Shown here: one piece after another, positions 37,001 through 49,500 of the stretch
Layout of the letters: every line of letters starts with the position of its first letter
Numbering within the stretch: position 1 is the stretch's first letter
NCBI GenBank assembly: GCA_032622095.1
Contig: CP136063.1
Location: forward strand, 143,299,950-143,363,949
From: Siphonodentalium dalli
Taxonomy: Eukaryota; Mollusca; Scaphopoda; Gadilida; Siphonodentaliidae
DNA: 64,000 bases
Direction of reading: 5' to 3'
Program-made: the position numbers and the translations under genes
The notes under the pieces: generated by a model
Database searches by the model: none
Told to the model about the DNA's origin: nothing
Seen by the model: only the letters and a program-made list of their open reading frames with translations

Positions 37001-39108
37001 TATTATACGATTCCTGGTATCAACCTGTGTATAGCATGTATACAAATAATTGAAATTGTCTGACAGTTTTATGTGATTTACCACATCGCTGGTATTTTCG
37101 TTGTTGGAAATGTCGCTTAGAGCCTTGCTTTGCAACTTATCTACTGCCAGTACAAGCAAATACCTCCAACCCGTTAAGCAGCTGACACACTAGAAGAGGA
37201 AAATCAACCAGGTTTCCATCTCTTTGTGTGCGAAATATTTGTCATGGTAAATAATCCGGTACATGTTTGAATAAAAAATTCAACGAGTCTATTGTGTGAT
37301 GATGAACCTGAACGAACCTGTATGATGTGACGGTTTGATAATTTGCTGGATATGTCCTCTTGCGGACTGGGCAGCAATTGCTATCGGTCAATGAGACCCA
37401 TTTGTACTTACTTTTAGAACAGTATACATGAGACCCAATGTATCAGTAACTCCGTTCTTGTAACCACGCCTCGTTGATAGAGGGTAACTAACGATTCGTA
37501 TAAACATGAGTTATTTGATATGCCAAGTATGCTTAAATGGCGTGTTAGATTTAATGTAACACACACAATTCCCTTACTCTTTTTGCAAAGATAGTCAGAC
37601 AGCCATCTGCCTTAAATCAATCATGTTTATTTTGAAATAATTTGAATTCGAAGAACAAATCATACTTTAGCGCGAATTAATGCCAAATTTGTCGATCCTC
37701 TCACTCGTGGGTACCAATCTGGTTGTCATTTTAATAGAACTGACCAATGTTACGTCCTAGTATTTAAAAAAATGATGTGAATATAATAGGACTATTGGTT
37801 TTATAAGACATTTCATTGCGATGGTGGTGTTAATTGCGGCATGACATATTTTACAATTTCCATCCATATACCGGCCACCGAATTGGCAGCCATCTTGTTG
37901 TCAATATGTCACGTAGTAACCACCGACGGCATGAAATTATCGTACATACAAATTATAGCCACCCACGCAACATTATTGTCTTTATGCATTTCGAGAAGAT
38001 GACAAAAATAGGTTTTCGATTAGTTTTGGACTAAACTAATTAAATATTTAATCAAAAATTGGGGCCAGGAGGTGGTTTGTGTACCGGTTTCACTTAAATT
38101 TTCTAGTCGATGTATCGGGATATATATATTACATAAAACTGTAGCAGTTTATCAACGGCCGCTGTGTTAGTTAAGCAATTTTGACAAGTAATCGTGCGTT
38201 CTTACACATTTCACAATTCCCACCTATATACCGACCACCATATTGGCAGCCATCTTGGGTTATTAGGCCAGTTTTTAAATCAAGACGGAACGAAATTGCC
38301 GTATACACTAACTATCTCCACCCTTAATACATTATTTTCATTTTTGCCTCCCGGAAGAAGACAAAATGCATTTTAGATTATTTTTTGGTGAAAAAATCTC
38401 AAATTTGTTAAAAAATTGAGTCAGGAGGTACATTATGTAATATTGTTACTGTAATGCTCGACTGTGACGATATACACATATCTATTAGACAATACCTTAG
38501 CAGTCCATCAACGGCCGTTGTGTTAATTTCGCAATCTGGCACATTATCGTGCGTTCTGTATGACTTACACCACAGCCTGACGCCTCTCATCTTTAGGGGG
38601 AGGGTTGATTTTTCTGCCTTTGATAATAAATTATGCGATCAACAGCGATAAGTGATATATTAGAACGTAGCTAATTGGCAGTAGTTTCCGATGGTATAAA
38701 ATAATTGGGCATAACTATCTTACTTCTGATTTTATAAGAAACGAAAGACAACGCTTTGCGTGAATTGTCACATTCTTCTCACCATAAAAATTATTTGACG
38801 TCTGTCGTTCCGAGATTCAATGGTTACATGAATTACCTTACTCTGGTTATCGCCCCATTCACACGTATCAAAATTGGAAGAATATCTCTTCTCAAAAGGT
38901 GTGAATATACTCTGTCAAATATGTCGGCTTTATTTAAAAAATGACCGATGTTATCACCAGGTGCCTCAATAAAACCACGCGGTGCGAAAAAAGTCCGCCT
39001 ATCTTACAAATCAAACATACGGATTCAGAAAGGTAAGTGTTCATGCTAACCAAAAATGTAGGTCTAATAAATTCCCTCTCCAGGCGACACCTATGTCCAT
39101 ATTTGCCT
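34012..39108. mobile_element. 5.1-kb foldback element 'F1' with kilobase inverted arms
   Basis: The left arm (34012 to about 35350) and right arm (about 37800 to 39108) are inverted copies. The outer ends read AGGCAAATATGGACATA at 34012 and its complement ending at 39108. Inside, matching landmarks include GAGAGGGAATTTATKAGACC (34051 versus about 39067), GGTTTTCTTGAGGCACC-like sequence, TCGTTTCTTTTAAATCATAA-like sequence, and a GATGGCTGCCAA block present twice per arm. Arm identity looks like roughly 75-85% by eye, with small indels. The central 2.4 kb has no recognised gene. No transposase was found. The outer flanks show no clear target duplication. Confidence 0.75.
35351..37799. other. Spacer of foldback F1, no gene seen
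   Basis: I found no coding frame that resembles a protein and no clear continuation of the arm pairing. Confidence 0.4.
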
Positions 39109-40386
39109 ATACTATTAATGCAATCGAATTATTACTCGCCGTATGATTCCAACATAATTAAGTACACAACAATAACAGCAGACATAACCATATATTCTTA
39201 CTGCGAGTGGCTAGATATTCGAATGGCACGATTTTCTCACAAACGGACTCGTATATAGTCGTCAATTCTGCGAAAAGATTTGTGAAATGGGTTTATCAAC
39301 TGAGTTTAATTTTTTTGAACAGTAGTTATACAAACGGTCTATATTTAACCATATAAACAATACCAGCACCGAGCGCTTTGTATTTTCTTTTCACCCTGAG
39401 GTGATGTGTCCCACTATTTCAATAACTCTTTTCGATGCATTCTATATACGTATCAGCACATTTTCATACCAGCAACGTGACAAAAGGGAGATTACTGGGA
39501 TCGATTTGAGACTGGAAGATTGGGAGTCTATTCTCCAGAAATAGAACACTATTGATATTGCCAACTGTTTTAATCACAATTCGATATTACACAGGATTGT
39601 TTGTTTAGTTTTGGTTTAACGTCGTTTTAGTCGCCGAAGGAGAAGGGCGAGATATGGAGAATTCTTTTGTGGACGGCCATAATTGCAACAGAAACACGCC
39701 CGTTCGTATTGTAGTCAATTAACGAAAACGGCGAAGTCCATTCGGTTATCAAGCGAAGTGCGCACAGAATTGATGAAAGGTCTCTGTAATTTCCAATAAT
39801 TGTATGCATAACGCACACTTAAGCAACGTTCGTACAAGTAGTTTATGGATGGGAATCATCGATGTACTTGTAACGTTTACACCCACTAGAAGCGTCATAG
39901 ATCACCGAAGAGATGCACTAGGAGCAGACCAAGAGGCAAGCCCGTGATTAAAAGGCGTTCTGGTTCGACTGAAGTTATTTTCAATATCCGCTGACATGCA
40001 TTGGTTATCTCTGGTCAGTGTCGAGACAATAGGAATGAATCGTCGCATAGGAGGCCATTAACCGGCAACATGAGACATGATGCCAACGAGCACGTTATGC
40101 AAAGAAGCTGTGTGGAGTGATGATGCTACTACATTTATGCCAGTTTGATCGAAATGTTTCCACCGTTATTTAATCCATTGTTTATACCAAACATACATAC
40201 GTTGGTAACAACATATCATCATTAGAATTTCTACGCTGAGAGTTTCATTTGACAAAGGGAAATATATGTCACATGCATGCGCATATGTGCATGTGAGTAG
40301 ATCAATTGTGCAGTCATGCAAATTGAATGGTTGCAATAGCATTCTAGAGCTGCAGATATATTATTTAAGAAAAGGCCCTGTAAGTG
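39109..40386. other. No gene; possible minus-strand retrotransposon tail near 39600
   Basis: TTAGTTTTGGTTTAACGTCG near 39606 resembles the reverse complement of a 3' tail ending in GACGTTAAACCAAAAC. This is a common ending of molluscan non-LTR elements, stated from general familiarity only. The rest is featureless. Confidence 0.3.
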
Positions 40387-42397
40387 GATTGGATTGGATT
40401 GGATTGTTTATTTGCACAAATTAAATACATAATACACAAACATAATAATATATATTTCAAATTTGCACAGGAGCGGCATGGCCAATACAAGCCGTCTTCC
40501 TGCCGCCCCTTATACATAATAGAGAATAAGCAGATGGCGATCATATTGTTGTGTGACAATCGAGATGTTGCATGAGGGTCAGCTGTTGAAATAATGTGTT
40601 GTTAAAATTTTGGGGTTGTGTTTTATATATCCAACTTTGTTCGGGCAGATATGATTAAATAAATGTCTATACAATTATGTGTCCATGGATATGTGCCCAT
40701 AAATGGTGAGTATAATCCAGGGTTACGCACGTAATGAGGACACGTCTCTTAAGCGCAATCATACATAATACATGTATACATATTGTTCCAATTACTTTCT
40801 ACAATCTCGGCATTCCGCGTTGTCACAAGTTACTGAGCTATTATAGTGTGATTGCACATTTGTACGTATGGAAGATTTAAAGATGGTTCTGCTAGCTGCA
40901 AATCTGTGTGCTGTGTCCAAGCAGTTCCACACATACGGAAATGAGTATCTCGGTAGAATTTGAGAGAAATTCGTCCTTGGAATTGTAGTAGCCAAGTTGC
41001 CGGACTGTCGTGTTGTTGATATTGGTGTATACTTAAATAAACTTTCGAAAGACGGGGGAAGATATTTGTTTTTCCAATCATACATGAACAATGCGATTTG
41101 AAGATGATACAGGTCATGAAACTTTAGAATTTTTAGAGTTTTAAACAACGGCTCTGTGTGACTGCGATATCTTTTGTTGCATAATATCCGGACTGCTTTT
41201 TTCTGTAGCCGAAAAAGAGACCCTGATGTTGAAACGTGTCCCCAGATTATTATTCCGTATAGGAGATGACTGTGAATTAAGGAGAAGTACAGAGTTTTTA
41301 GTGCACATTTGGGGAGGAATCGTTTGGCTTTACCTAGACAGTATATTGCATGTGATATTTTTCTGGTTAGCATTGATATGTGGTACTTAAAAGTAAGATT
41401 TTCGTCAATGATTATGCCAAGGAATTTAAGTGATTTTTCTTGGTTTTGATTACTTACACGAACTAGTTCCTTTTTATTCAATTTAATTCGCAGATCTGCC
41501 CATTTAAAATCGTTATTTTGTGGACGCAGCAACATATATTTAGTTTTTGATTCATTGAGGGATAGTCGGTTACTACAGCACCAGCGGTATACTTTATCTA
41601 GTTCATCGTTTATCTTATTCTGAATGGTTTTAGAGTTATTCCCTGACATGTATAATGTTGTGTCGTCAGCAAATGAAAGAAGTTTGAGATTGGTGCTGTT
41701 GGGCATGTCGTTGACATACATTATAAATAGGATGGGGCCAAGGATAGACCCCTGTGGTACTCCACATGTCATAGTCAACATTCCCGATTGATGATCATGG
41801 ACTTCTACATATTGTCGCCTGTCATGTAAGTAACTTCTGAACCAGTCATTAGCGATTCCCCTTATTCCATAGTGATCGAGCTTTCTAAGTAAAATTTCGT
41901 GACTTATGGTGTCAAAAGCTTTTGATAAGTCTAAGAAAATGGCAATGGTGGAGTCACGGGTTTTTTTGTCATTACATTCCGCTACATCTTCGAGAAGATG
42001 TATAAGTGGATGAATGGTAGAATGTTTCTTACGAAAGCCATATTGGTGTTCATGAAGAATTTTATGTTTGTTGAGGAACGATGAAAGCCGAGCATTGATT
42101 ATTTTTTCCATTATTTTGGAAAATGCAGGTAATATGCTGATTGGTGTATAATTTTCAATCTGATCGCGTTCCCCTTTTTTGTATATAGGCATTATTCTAG
42201 ATATTTTCATTTTCTCGGGCACAAGTCCCTGGGCAAATGAGAGATTAAAAATATGCGTGAGTGGTCCAACCGTTTCGTTAATTGTTTGTTTCATTAGTTT
42301 CACGGATACATCGTTTATATCTGTGCAAGTTTTATTAGCCGTTGCGATGTATGATATGTTCCCGAACTTAGAGGAAGTATGCTGCCTGGTGTGATTA
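40387..42397 (-). mobile_element. 5'-truncated non-LTR retrotransposon with (TCCAA)n tail
   Basis: On the minus strand it consists of an open RT-encoding frame, a 3' UTR of about 0.4 kb, then AATAAACAATCCAATCCAAT at the very end (plus-strand GGATT repeats at 40387-40407). A microsatellite tail directly after the polyadenylation signal marks the true 3' end of a CR1/Jockey-type element. The 5' end is lost inside the RT finger domain, at the junction with a different repeat that starts TATATACTAGCAGGG (about 42399). The intact frame and clean tail suggest a fairly recent insertion. Confidence 0.85.
40792..42394 (-). CDS. Reverse transcriptase, non-LTR retrotransposon ORF2 C-terminal part (partial)
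   Basis: Encodes the RNA-dependent DNA polymerase of a non-LTR retrotransposon, lacking the N-terminal endonuclease and the very start of RT. More than 500 codons remain open, continuing upstream of 42303 to the junction. RT motifs in order: KISRIMPIYKKGERD and PISILPAFSKIMEKI (fingers), YGFRKKHST, IFLDLSKAFDTISHEIL (motif A with catalytic Asp), GVPQGSILGPILFIMYVND (motif B), LLSFADDTTLY (motif C, the Asp pair intact), and SLNESKTKYML and LKFLGIIIDENL (thumb). The C-terminus ends CDNAECRDCRK, a Cys-rich end. One unusual point is NYTPIS where families normally have NYRPIS. Nothing suggests expression from here because the promoter region is missing. Confidence 0.85.
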
Positions 42398-42398
42398 A

Positions 42399-44185
42399 AT
42401 ATATACTAGCAGGGTTACCCTGCGTTGCCCAGATTAAAGTGATGTGAAGCCCTCTATGGTGGGAATAGGGGATATTATATTTGGTAGGAATAAGGGATAC
42501 TCCTGCTCAAAGTTTTCTCATAAATTCTCACAAATTGTATACCAAAAATGGCATCACAAACCGTCATTCTTTTACACGGATTATAAGTAGTGAATGGCCC
42601 CATCTTGTCGGAGTGATTGTAATTTGTTTATCGCGAGTAATTCGTCCCACCAATAAAGTAGTATTTATTTATTTACAAAGTTCTGCTCGTACTTCAGACG
42701 TTATCATGTTTTAAATCGTACAGGACGTGGTTGAATTTGTTTGTTTGCTTTTTAAAAAATATTTTGTATTGGGATCCTAACATGAACATCATCAATACAT
42801 TAGTTCACAAAAAATAAAAGACGACAATTGGCGTTTACATAGGGATATATAAATCAATCTAGTGTGTTAGACTAAGATTTTGAGGTCACCTGGTTATCAT
42901 ATCTACATGAAGATACCGATGATTTAAAGAAATGTACATGTGCGCCTCTAATTCTGGCTAATTATTCTCAGTTTAAAATAAATGTTGCTATATATCAGCT
43001 ATACATGTGCCGACACAGAGCGAGAATCTATGTAGTTATGAGTCTGTTGTAATAAAATGAAAGAAACTCCCTGTAACGGGCAGATGTACCCTTGCCAGTG
43101 TTGGAAGATCCTGAAAAGTCATGTGTTAGTGACTGTGTTTTATTTTGTCTCAGAATTTAAGAAACTATATATGATTGCACACTGTGAACAATATTTCTGA
43201 ACAGGCATTTTATACATTACCACATCTCTTGACAAATTCTATCTTTTTTTGTGAAAATATCTTAAATGGGATATACTTAATTGTGTTATAATACATGAGT
43301 CATTCTAACAATTATTTTTATATCAATTTTGGTGCACCTCCCAATGGCGCCACTTTTGACATCTTTAAACCAAACAATTAGATTCCTCATATCATGAAGA
43401 ATCGGCTCTAAAAATATTTTTTTAACAATTGTGGTGGCCCTCTCCCCTTCATTGCAACCCTGACTTGAGCGGCTCCACACTTTACATCTTTGAACCACAC
43501 CACTTGATTCCTTGTCATGGAGAAGAATGTGTATCAATTTGGGGGAAATCGGCGCTAAAAATAAATTTGATCAGTTGGGTGTCCCTCTCCCCTTCCGTGA
43601 ACCCTAACTCGAATTATCGCCATTCTTGACATGCATTAGACTGCTGATCATGGAGATTATTATTATGTATAAATTAAGTGGTAATCATCGACTAAACAAA
43701 TTCTTATCAAATTAAGTGCCGCCCCTCCCAAATCTCTCATCCAAAACGGCACCAATATGGAGTCTACCAATCACACGATTAGATTCCTTGTACAGTGTGT
43801 ATTATAGAGAAGAATGTGTATCAATTTGGTGAAAATCGGTGCCAACAATATATTTATCAATTCTGGCGCCCCTCTCCCATTTCGTGCACCCCTGACTCAA
43901 ACGGTGGTGCGACATTTGACATCTTTTGACATACCGTGGAGATGAGTATGCATAAGTTTGGTCGAAATCAGCGACATATTTGTGTACTGCCCTCACCATT
44001 TTCTGCCACTGAGAACAAAAGCGTCACTTAGAAAATTCTAACCCGCACCATTATCTTCCTCGTAAAACTGTTACCCATGTTAGACCCTTTTGATGCCAAC
44101 TAGATGGTCCCCCGTGAATTTTTATAGAACACAGACATACAGACAGACAGACAGGCAGGCGGACATACATTCGCAAATATATATA
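42399..44185 (+). mobile_element. Repeat element 'T' copy 1, starting TATATACTAGCAGG, with GACA-rich end
   Basis: It starts TATATACTAGCAGGGTTACC and ends with CAGACATACAGACAGACAGA followed by an AT run. From about 43300 to 43990 it contains four or five degenerate modules of about 150-160 bp: 'CCCCTCTCCC...CGTG.ACCC', then 'TTGACAT', 'GATTCCTTGT', 'AGAAGAATGTGTATCAATTT' and 'GAAATCGG'. The phrase 'AATTTGGTGAAAATCGG' together with a GACA tail is common in invertebrate dispersed repeats. No protein-coding capacity was seen. It abuts the truncated retrotransposon on its left. Confidence 0.55.
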
Positions 44186-44982
44186 TACTAGCAGGTGACC
44201 CGACTTCGTCCGGGCTTTGACCATGAATTGACCATTTTGAAGGTCAAGTTCAGGTCGGGGTAACGATTTGACCCGTCAAAAACACTCCCCGGACAAACGT
44301 ACTCCTAGGTATAAAGTTTCGTCGAAATCCGTCCGTTTTACCCGATTTGACCTTGAATTGACCATTTCGAAGGTCAAGATCAAGGTCGGGGTCACGATTT
44401 GACCCGTCGAAAGCACTCCGTCGACAAAAGTATCCCTAGGTATCAACTTTCGATTTTTTAATTTAATTTGAGTTAATTCTGCCTTTTTAATCAAGAGAAA
44501 TGATGGTACCAGTCCCGTAATGGTACCCGTCCCTAAAAGAGGTACGTTTGTGGGTACCCGTAACAAGGTGAAGATCACCTCGGGCGGAAAAACTTACCCG
44601 ATGAAAATCTCCCCCGTTCCTTGGAACCCCTAAGTACGAAGACAGACATAAGAATCACACAACACGCTCATGTCTGGATACAGACACATTCACGTCTGGC
44701 CCCAGACATAAGAATCACACTACACGCATACGCTCTTTATCAACGACACTGCGGATACGAACGCTCTTTAACTATCAACGCGATTAACCCCACAGTGCCA
44801 AGGGCGGTCATTTTGGTGACTGGGAGTGGATAAGGGGTGCTAGGAGCTTCTCCAAAACGGCGGTAAACACTGCCCGTGAATTTTTAACCTTAGATTGGAA
44901 GTTTGAGCTCAATCGGTCTAGCCGTTTTCCCGGCCATAGCTAACACACAGACAGACAGAAGTCCCAAAATATATATTAGATG
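44186..44982 (+). mobile_element. Repeat element 'T' copy 2
   Basis: It begins TATATACTAGCAGGTGACCC immediately after copy 1 and ends CACACAGACAGACAGAAGTC followed by AAAATATATATTAG, so start and end match copy 1 in kind. It contains a tandem pair with a 130-bp period ('GAATTGACCATTT.GAAGGTCAAG' at about 44225 and 44355). Confidence 0.55.
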
Positions 44983-46117
44983 AATTCACCCCAGACAGCA
45001 TGTTTATCCCAATTCTAATTCACACCGACCGAAGAATCTTCCAAAGATTTGCTGAATAAGACATGATTGGCAGTTTACAAATAATCCTTTTCACTTCCTC
45101 CTAGAAACTGTACTCTGTGAAGATATTTCGTACTGCATAGCATTTCGTATTTCGAATAGAAATAAGCTAAGCAATCCAAAGGAATCCACGAAATTCATCG
45201 ACTCGAATTCTATTCCACGCCAATTTGACACCGTATATATATATATATAATCAATATTAATAAATGTAAGATTTGTGACCAAGTTGCGCCACATAATTAC
45301 ACTACTGACAGGACATTTACAATCACTGTGCATATTGCATCAGTGTCAGTACATGGTCAAAGCATCGAAGTTCACAGCATAGCGAACAACGCATCGTTCT
45401 TTGCAGTGCCATGTCCGCTGTCATTACGTCATCATTTCGACTCCTTCGATTGGTTTTGAAAGTCTTTGTTCAATTAAAACGTGGTGTCTATACATTTCCC
45501 GAATCCGTGAGACCATCCATAGTGTGTACGTATGCGTCCAGCTATGTAAAATCATTTACATTTGATATAACGACAGCTACACCTGTGCAACCGACCAATC
45601 AGTGTCGCGGAAACTTGATTTATAACTGTTAGAAGAATAAATGAGTGAATAAGAATTAGTTATAAAACGCATTGAATCGATAAGGGAGAAGCCAATCACA
45701 GACCATCATTATTTGCAGGTGCACGACCAACGATCAGCACACAGTCTAGCACATGCCGGTAACATTAATTATATATTTCTACATGCCTTTAACATTTGAT
45801 AAAATTAGCACTTTTATGCTCAATTTCATCTAGCTGAATGAACCGGTCGTAATTATTCAGGAACAATGTGTTAGTGAATAATATTTCAAGTGTTACGATA
45901 CACTTATATAAATGGAGAAAAATAAATTTCATCTCTCTGGTTGACTTCATTTTATAACGGTAAGCATGCGATTTAGCTGCGATTTTTATACATTATGCTT
46001 TTTAACTCCGTCGGCCATATTGTATTCGCATAGTTTGACAACAACAACATGAGCAAAAATTGGTATTACAATTACTTCACTACAGTAAGTTAGACAAGGA
46101 ATCATCTTCCTAAACAT
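44983..46117. other. No gene seen
   Basis: A (TA)n run lies near 45236. No recognised coding or mobile sequence. Confidence 0.4.
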
Positions 46118-46530
46118 AGTTTCAGAGAGCAGTTTCCGGGTTGAAGTATGTTGAACAAATCTGGGGAATTAGTTCTTTATATGGTAGACAGAATAAGTGA
46201 TACATATATAACACATAAATGGAACATCCAAATAGCGGAAAAACAGCGGAAAAACCAAGCCTGTCGGATGAATAGCGTGTTGTGTCGACGACGGAAATTC
46301 CAGAAGTGCTCTGGTAAGTCACAAACTCTCCTATATACAATTGGACATGTTTAGACACGGTTGCGTGACCAGTACGTTACCTCACTGGTTATTTAAAAGT
46401 TTGTATAAGACTTTGTAACGTTATAGCTTGAAGTAAAGCTGGTCTCTTGTTCGCCACATACGCGGAACGCGTTATGTAATTTGTCTAGGTTGAATCAGCA
46501 AATATTGAACTACAGCTGACAATAGTGTAT
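46118..46530 (-). repeat. Direct repeat 'L', copy 1, proximal half (LTR-like)
   Basis: This is nearly identical to 52971-53395, in the same orientation, including AGTTTCAGAGAGCAGTTTCC at the start. A small indel difference lies near 46239-46250. It is cut at 46530 by foldback element F2, and its other half resumes at 51514. To the left of 46118 the similarity stops abruptly. Confidence 0.85.
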
Positions 46531-49500
46531 TAGTCCAGGAGATATTGGTCGACCTCTGCACCCCCCCCCCAGGACTTAACTTCACCCCACTAATTTTCTT
46601 CCTTAAGGTCTCCTCTAATTTTTTTCACTTGTTAACAAGAAAAAAAAGTGGCCGCAGAGACTCCAGACAAGATGGCGTCCATCATGGCGGCCATTTTTGT
46701 TAAATGCACCAGGTCACTTTGATCGCCATTATAGTAAAGATGATAGCACATGCGGTCTTGTTTTCCGCTCGAGTCGTTATGCTAATATACAACCCTTACA
46801 TATTAGCCAAAAATCCGACACCAGAATCCAATATGGCGGCCAAGATGGCCGCCGAAATGTGAAAATATGCTATTTTTCTGACATGTTACCACCTTTCGTT
46901 TGTCTCTGTGGGAAAATGTTAGAACTTTTGCGTCATGTTATACATTTATCATATAGAGGAGTCATTGGCGAACACATAGGGACCATAATATGCATTCATT
47001 GCGGGATATTTTTGTCCGATATCACGTTTTCCCAAATGCCGGTATCATAGGTCAAAGCCGAATGTTCGTTAATAACGCGATGTTATGTTTCGAATCAATG
47101 AATGTTATTGCTATTATAACAACAGCCATGCATATATATTTGCAGGAGATACTCGAGCTAGGATTCCTCTTATACCTGAGTTGAGGACTATTTACCCAAA
47201 TCCAAGATGGCGGCCAAAATGGCCACCAGAAATAAAAAATCGCCGAAAATCGCTGATTTTAACATCAGTGAGCATTATTGTCATGATAACTCCACACCTG
47301 CTTACTATTGTAAGTTGGGAACACTTAGGCGAAGAAATTTCCTTGTACTATATCCAAATAAAAGTCCCCCAAATCCAAAATGGCGCCCACAATGGCGGAC
47401 ATATTTTGAAAAATCACAGAAATTCCCTCATATTCACATCATTGGGCATTATTGTCGAGACAACTCCATCCATGCGTACAGTTGAGTTGGAAATACTGAG
47501 GTGAGGTAATTACCTTACATCTCATGCATAAAATGGTTTTCCAAATCAAAGATGGCGGCCAAAATGGCGACCGAAATTTGAAAACACGCCTACATTCCTT
47601 TACTTTCTTAGGATGGGCGTTATTGTTTCGCGATTTCTACCCACCATTACATGTTGATATGTATGAATTATCCATTAGGGTTTGGCAAGTGATACCCACA
47701 GTCAATATGGCGGCCAAACTGGCGGGCAGAAATTGAAAAGAAGCCGATATTATCACATACTAATTTCAACTTTTTGTCATAATATTGATTTGTATAAACG
47801 AAACGGTACATAATATAAGCCATATATTAGTTCCAATGTAAGTCGTAGCCTTTTTGGAAGGATGAAAACCCACAATCGCAATGTGGCATTTCAAAATCCA
47901 TTCTCCACTAAGGGCTCATATTGGCCGTAACCGTATATAGGTGCGCCGACTAGTCATATTATGACTTCCAAGAATCAAAACAACAGTATATGAGCTTATT
48001 CTGAATTGCCACATTCAGCATTATCTAGACTCGTTTCCGTCTCTTCGTCAGATTAATCTATCCCACTCACAACAACAGTTCACTACTGTTCTTTGTAGGA
48101 GTGTGCCACTAATCGGAATGTTTCAAACAATACATATGCCGGTGTCCAGCTCACGTGTTGGTTTCGAAAGCTTGGAATTCTTAGCGAGCTTCATTCGTGG
48201 TATAGCTTATGGTATAATTCAGATGCTACATATGGGGTATATGCGCCATCTTGTGCGATACACTATAAAGGTATTCGGTCGATGCGTATACTAGCTTTCA
48301 GAAGGATCTATCTGCGTATTGTCAGCTTTGGTGACCTAATGGGGATAACAACGTGTACACCTGGTGAGCTTCCCAAACAGCCACTTCTCAATATATGGTT
48401 CATCAATTCACATACTCATCTAATGCACTGACGTACCCGGACAACTTCTGTATATGGCTTCGAATGTTGAAAGCCCGACATTTGACGGATGCATTTCTGC
48501 TAAGGCGTAGAAGACCATAATGCATAATATACCCAAACTCCTTGAACAAGATCATAAGAACAAGCTTGTTGGCGTCCAGCAATCGTCTCACCGAACAGAT
48601 CCAAGCAGATGATAACAATACACACGATGCTAGTTTGTGGGTATGTGTCATGCTAGTGGAAATGAAATTGGACCACGACTGCACCGCCCCTTATTTTGTT
48701 ATGTTTTAGATTCAGACAGGATCTCATATGTGGCTTTGCTTTCCTTGTATGCTAAGATTGTATGTTCCCATCCGTTTGGAAGCCGTTCTTAAACAACTGG
48801 ACCAGGAGTATGCCATTGGCTACTGCTGTATAAGCCCCACCAAGACTGGAATGTAGTCTTAAAGGCGATACCTTTGATAGTTGGTTGATATGTCATACTC
48901 ACGCTGGGTGGTATGGTTCAAGAAAGTACAGATGCCATCAACAAAAGGGTGAAATGTTCAACGCGAAGAACATCCAGAGGAATGTTACGTTGATGAGCTC
49001 TTGCATTCAGTTCAACAAACGTTGGTACACCAAGTGATGTCTTGGTAACATCACCAATGCGACCATTTTCCTGCATGAGACATTAACTACTATATTCTAA
49101 AGTTATATATATAAAGCTATATGATCATAAAGGTCGCGTTCCCCAACGGCCACAGCCATTGCCATCGAGACTGTAAATTGTTCTTTAAATACATAGTGAA
49201 ATAAATGCACCACAGTTCCTGACATTTTCTTGAATAATACCGCCCACATACTGACACTAACCCCGAGAGAGGATAACAAAACACGCATTCATTCATGCTA
49301 TAAAGACATTATACTTTAGTCCATCCGACTGTTTTGAGGGAGGCTAGCATATTATTATCCAGACAAAAGTGTACGTAGTTGAATCAGAAAGGCTTCGAAA
49401 CGGATGTGGAATACAACCTGACCACACCAAATAAAACCGACACGCATGACATTCGATATCTTAAACATGCACCAGGTGTAGGGGTGGTGTATACAGTGGC

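Noticed and set aside
46122-46358. 78-codon frame (and its partner at 53022-53219) as an N-terminal exon of the 339-codon protein
   Set aside because: No convincing donor site was seen before the putative acceptor near 53017, and the two copies diverge in frame after about 40 codons.
47085-47504. 139-codon frame duplicated at 50534-50953 as a conserved gene
   Set aside because: Its conservation reflects the near-identity of the F2 arms. It overlaps other frames equally conserved, and the nucleotide differences do not look biased to silent sites.
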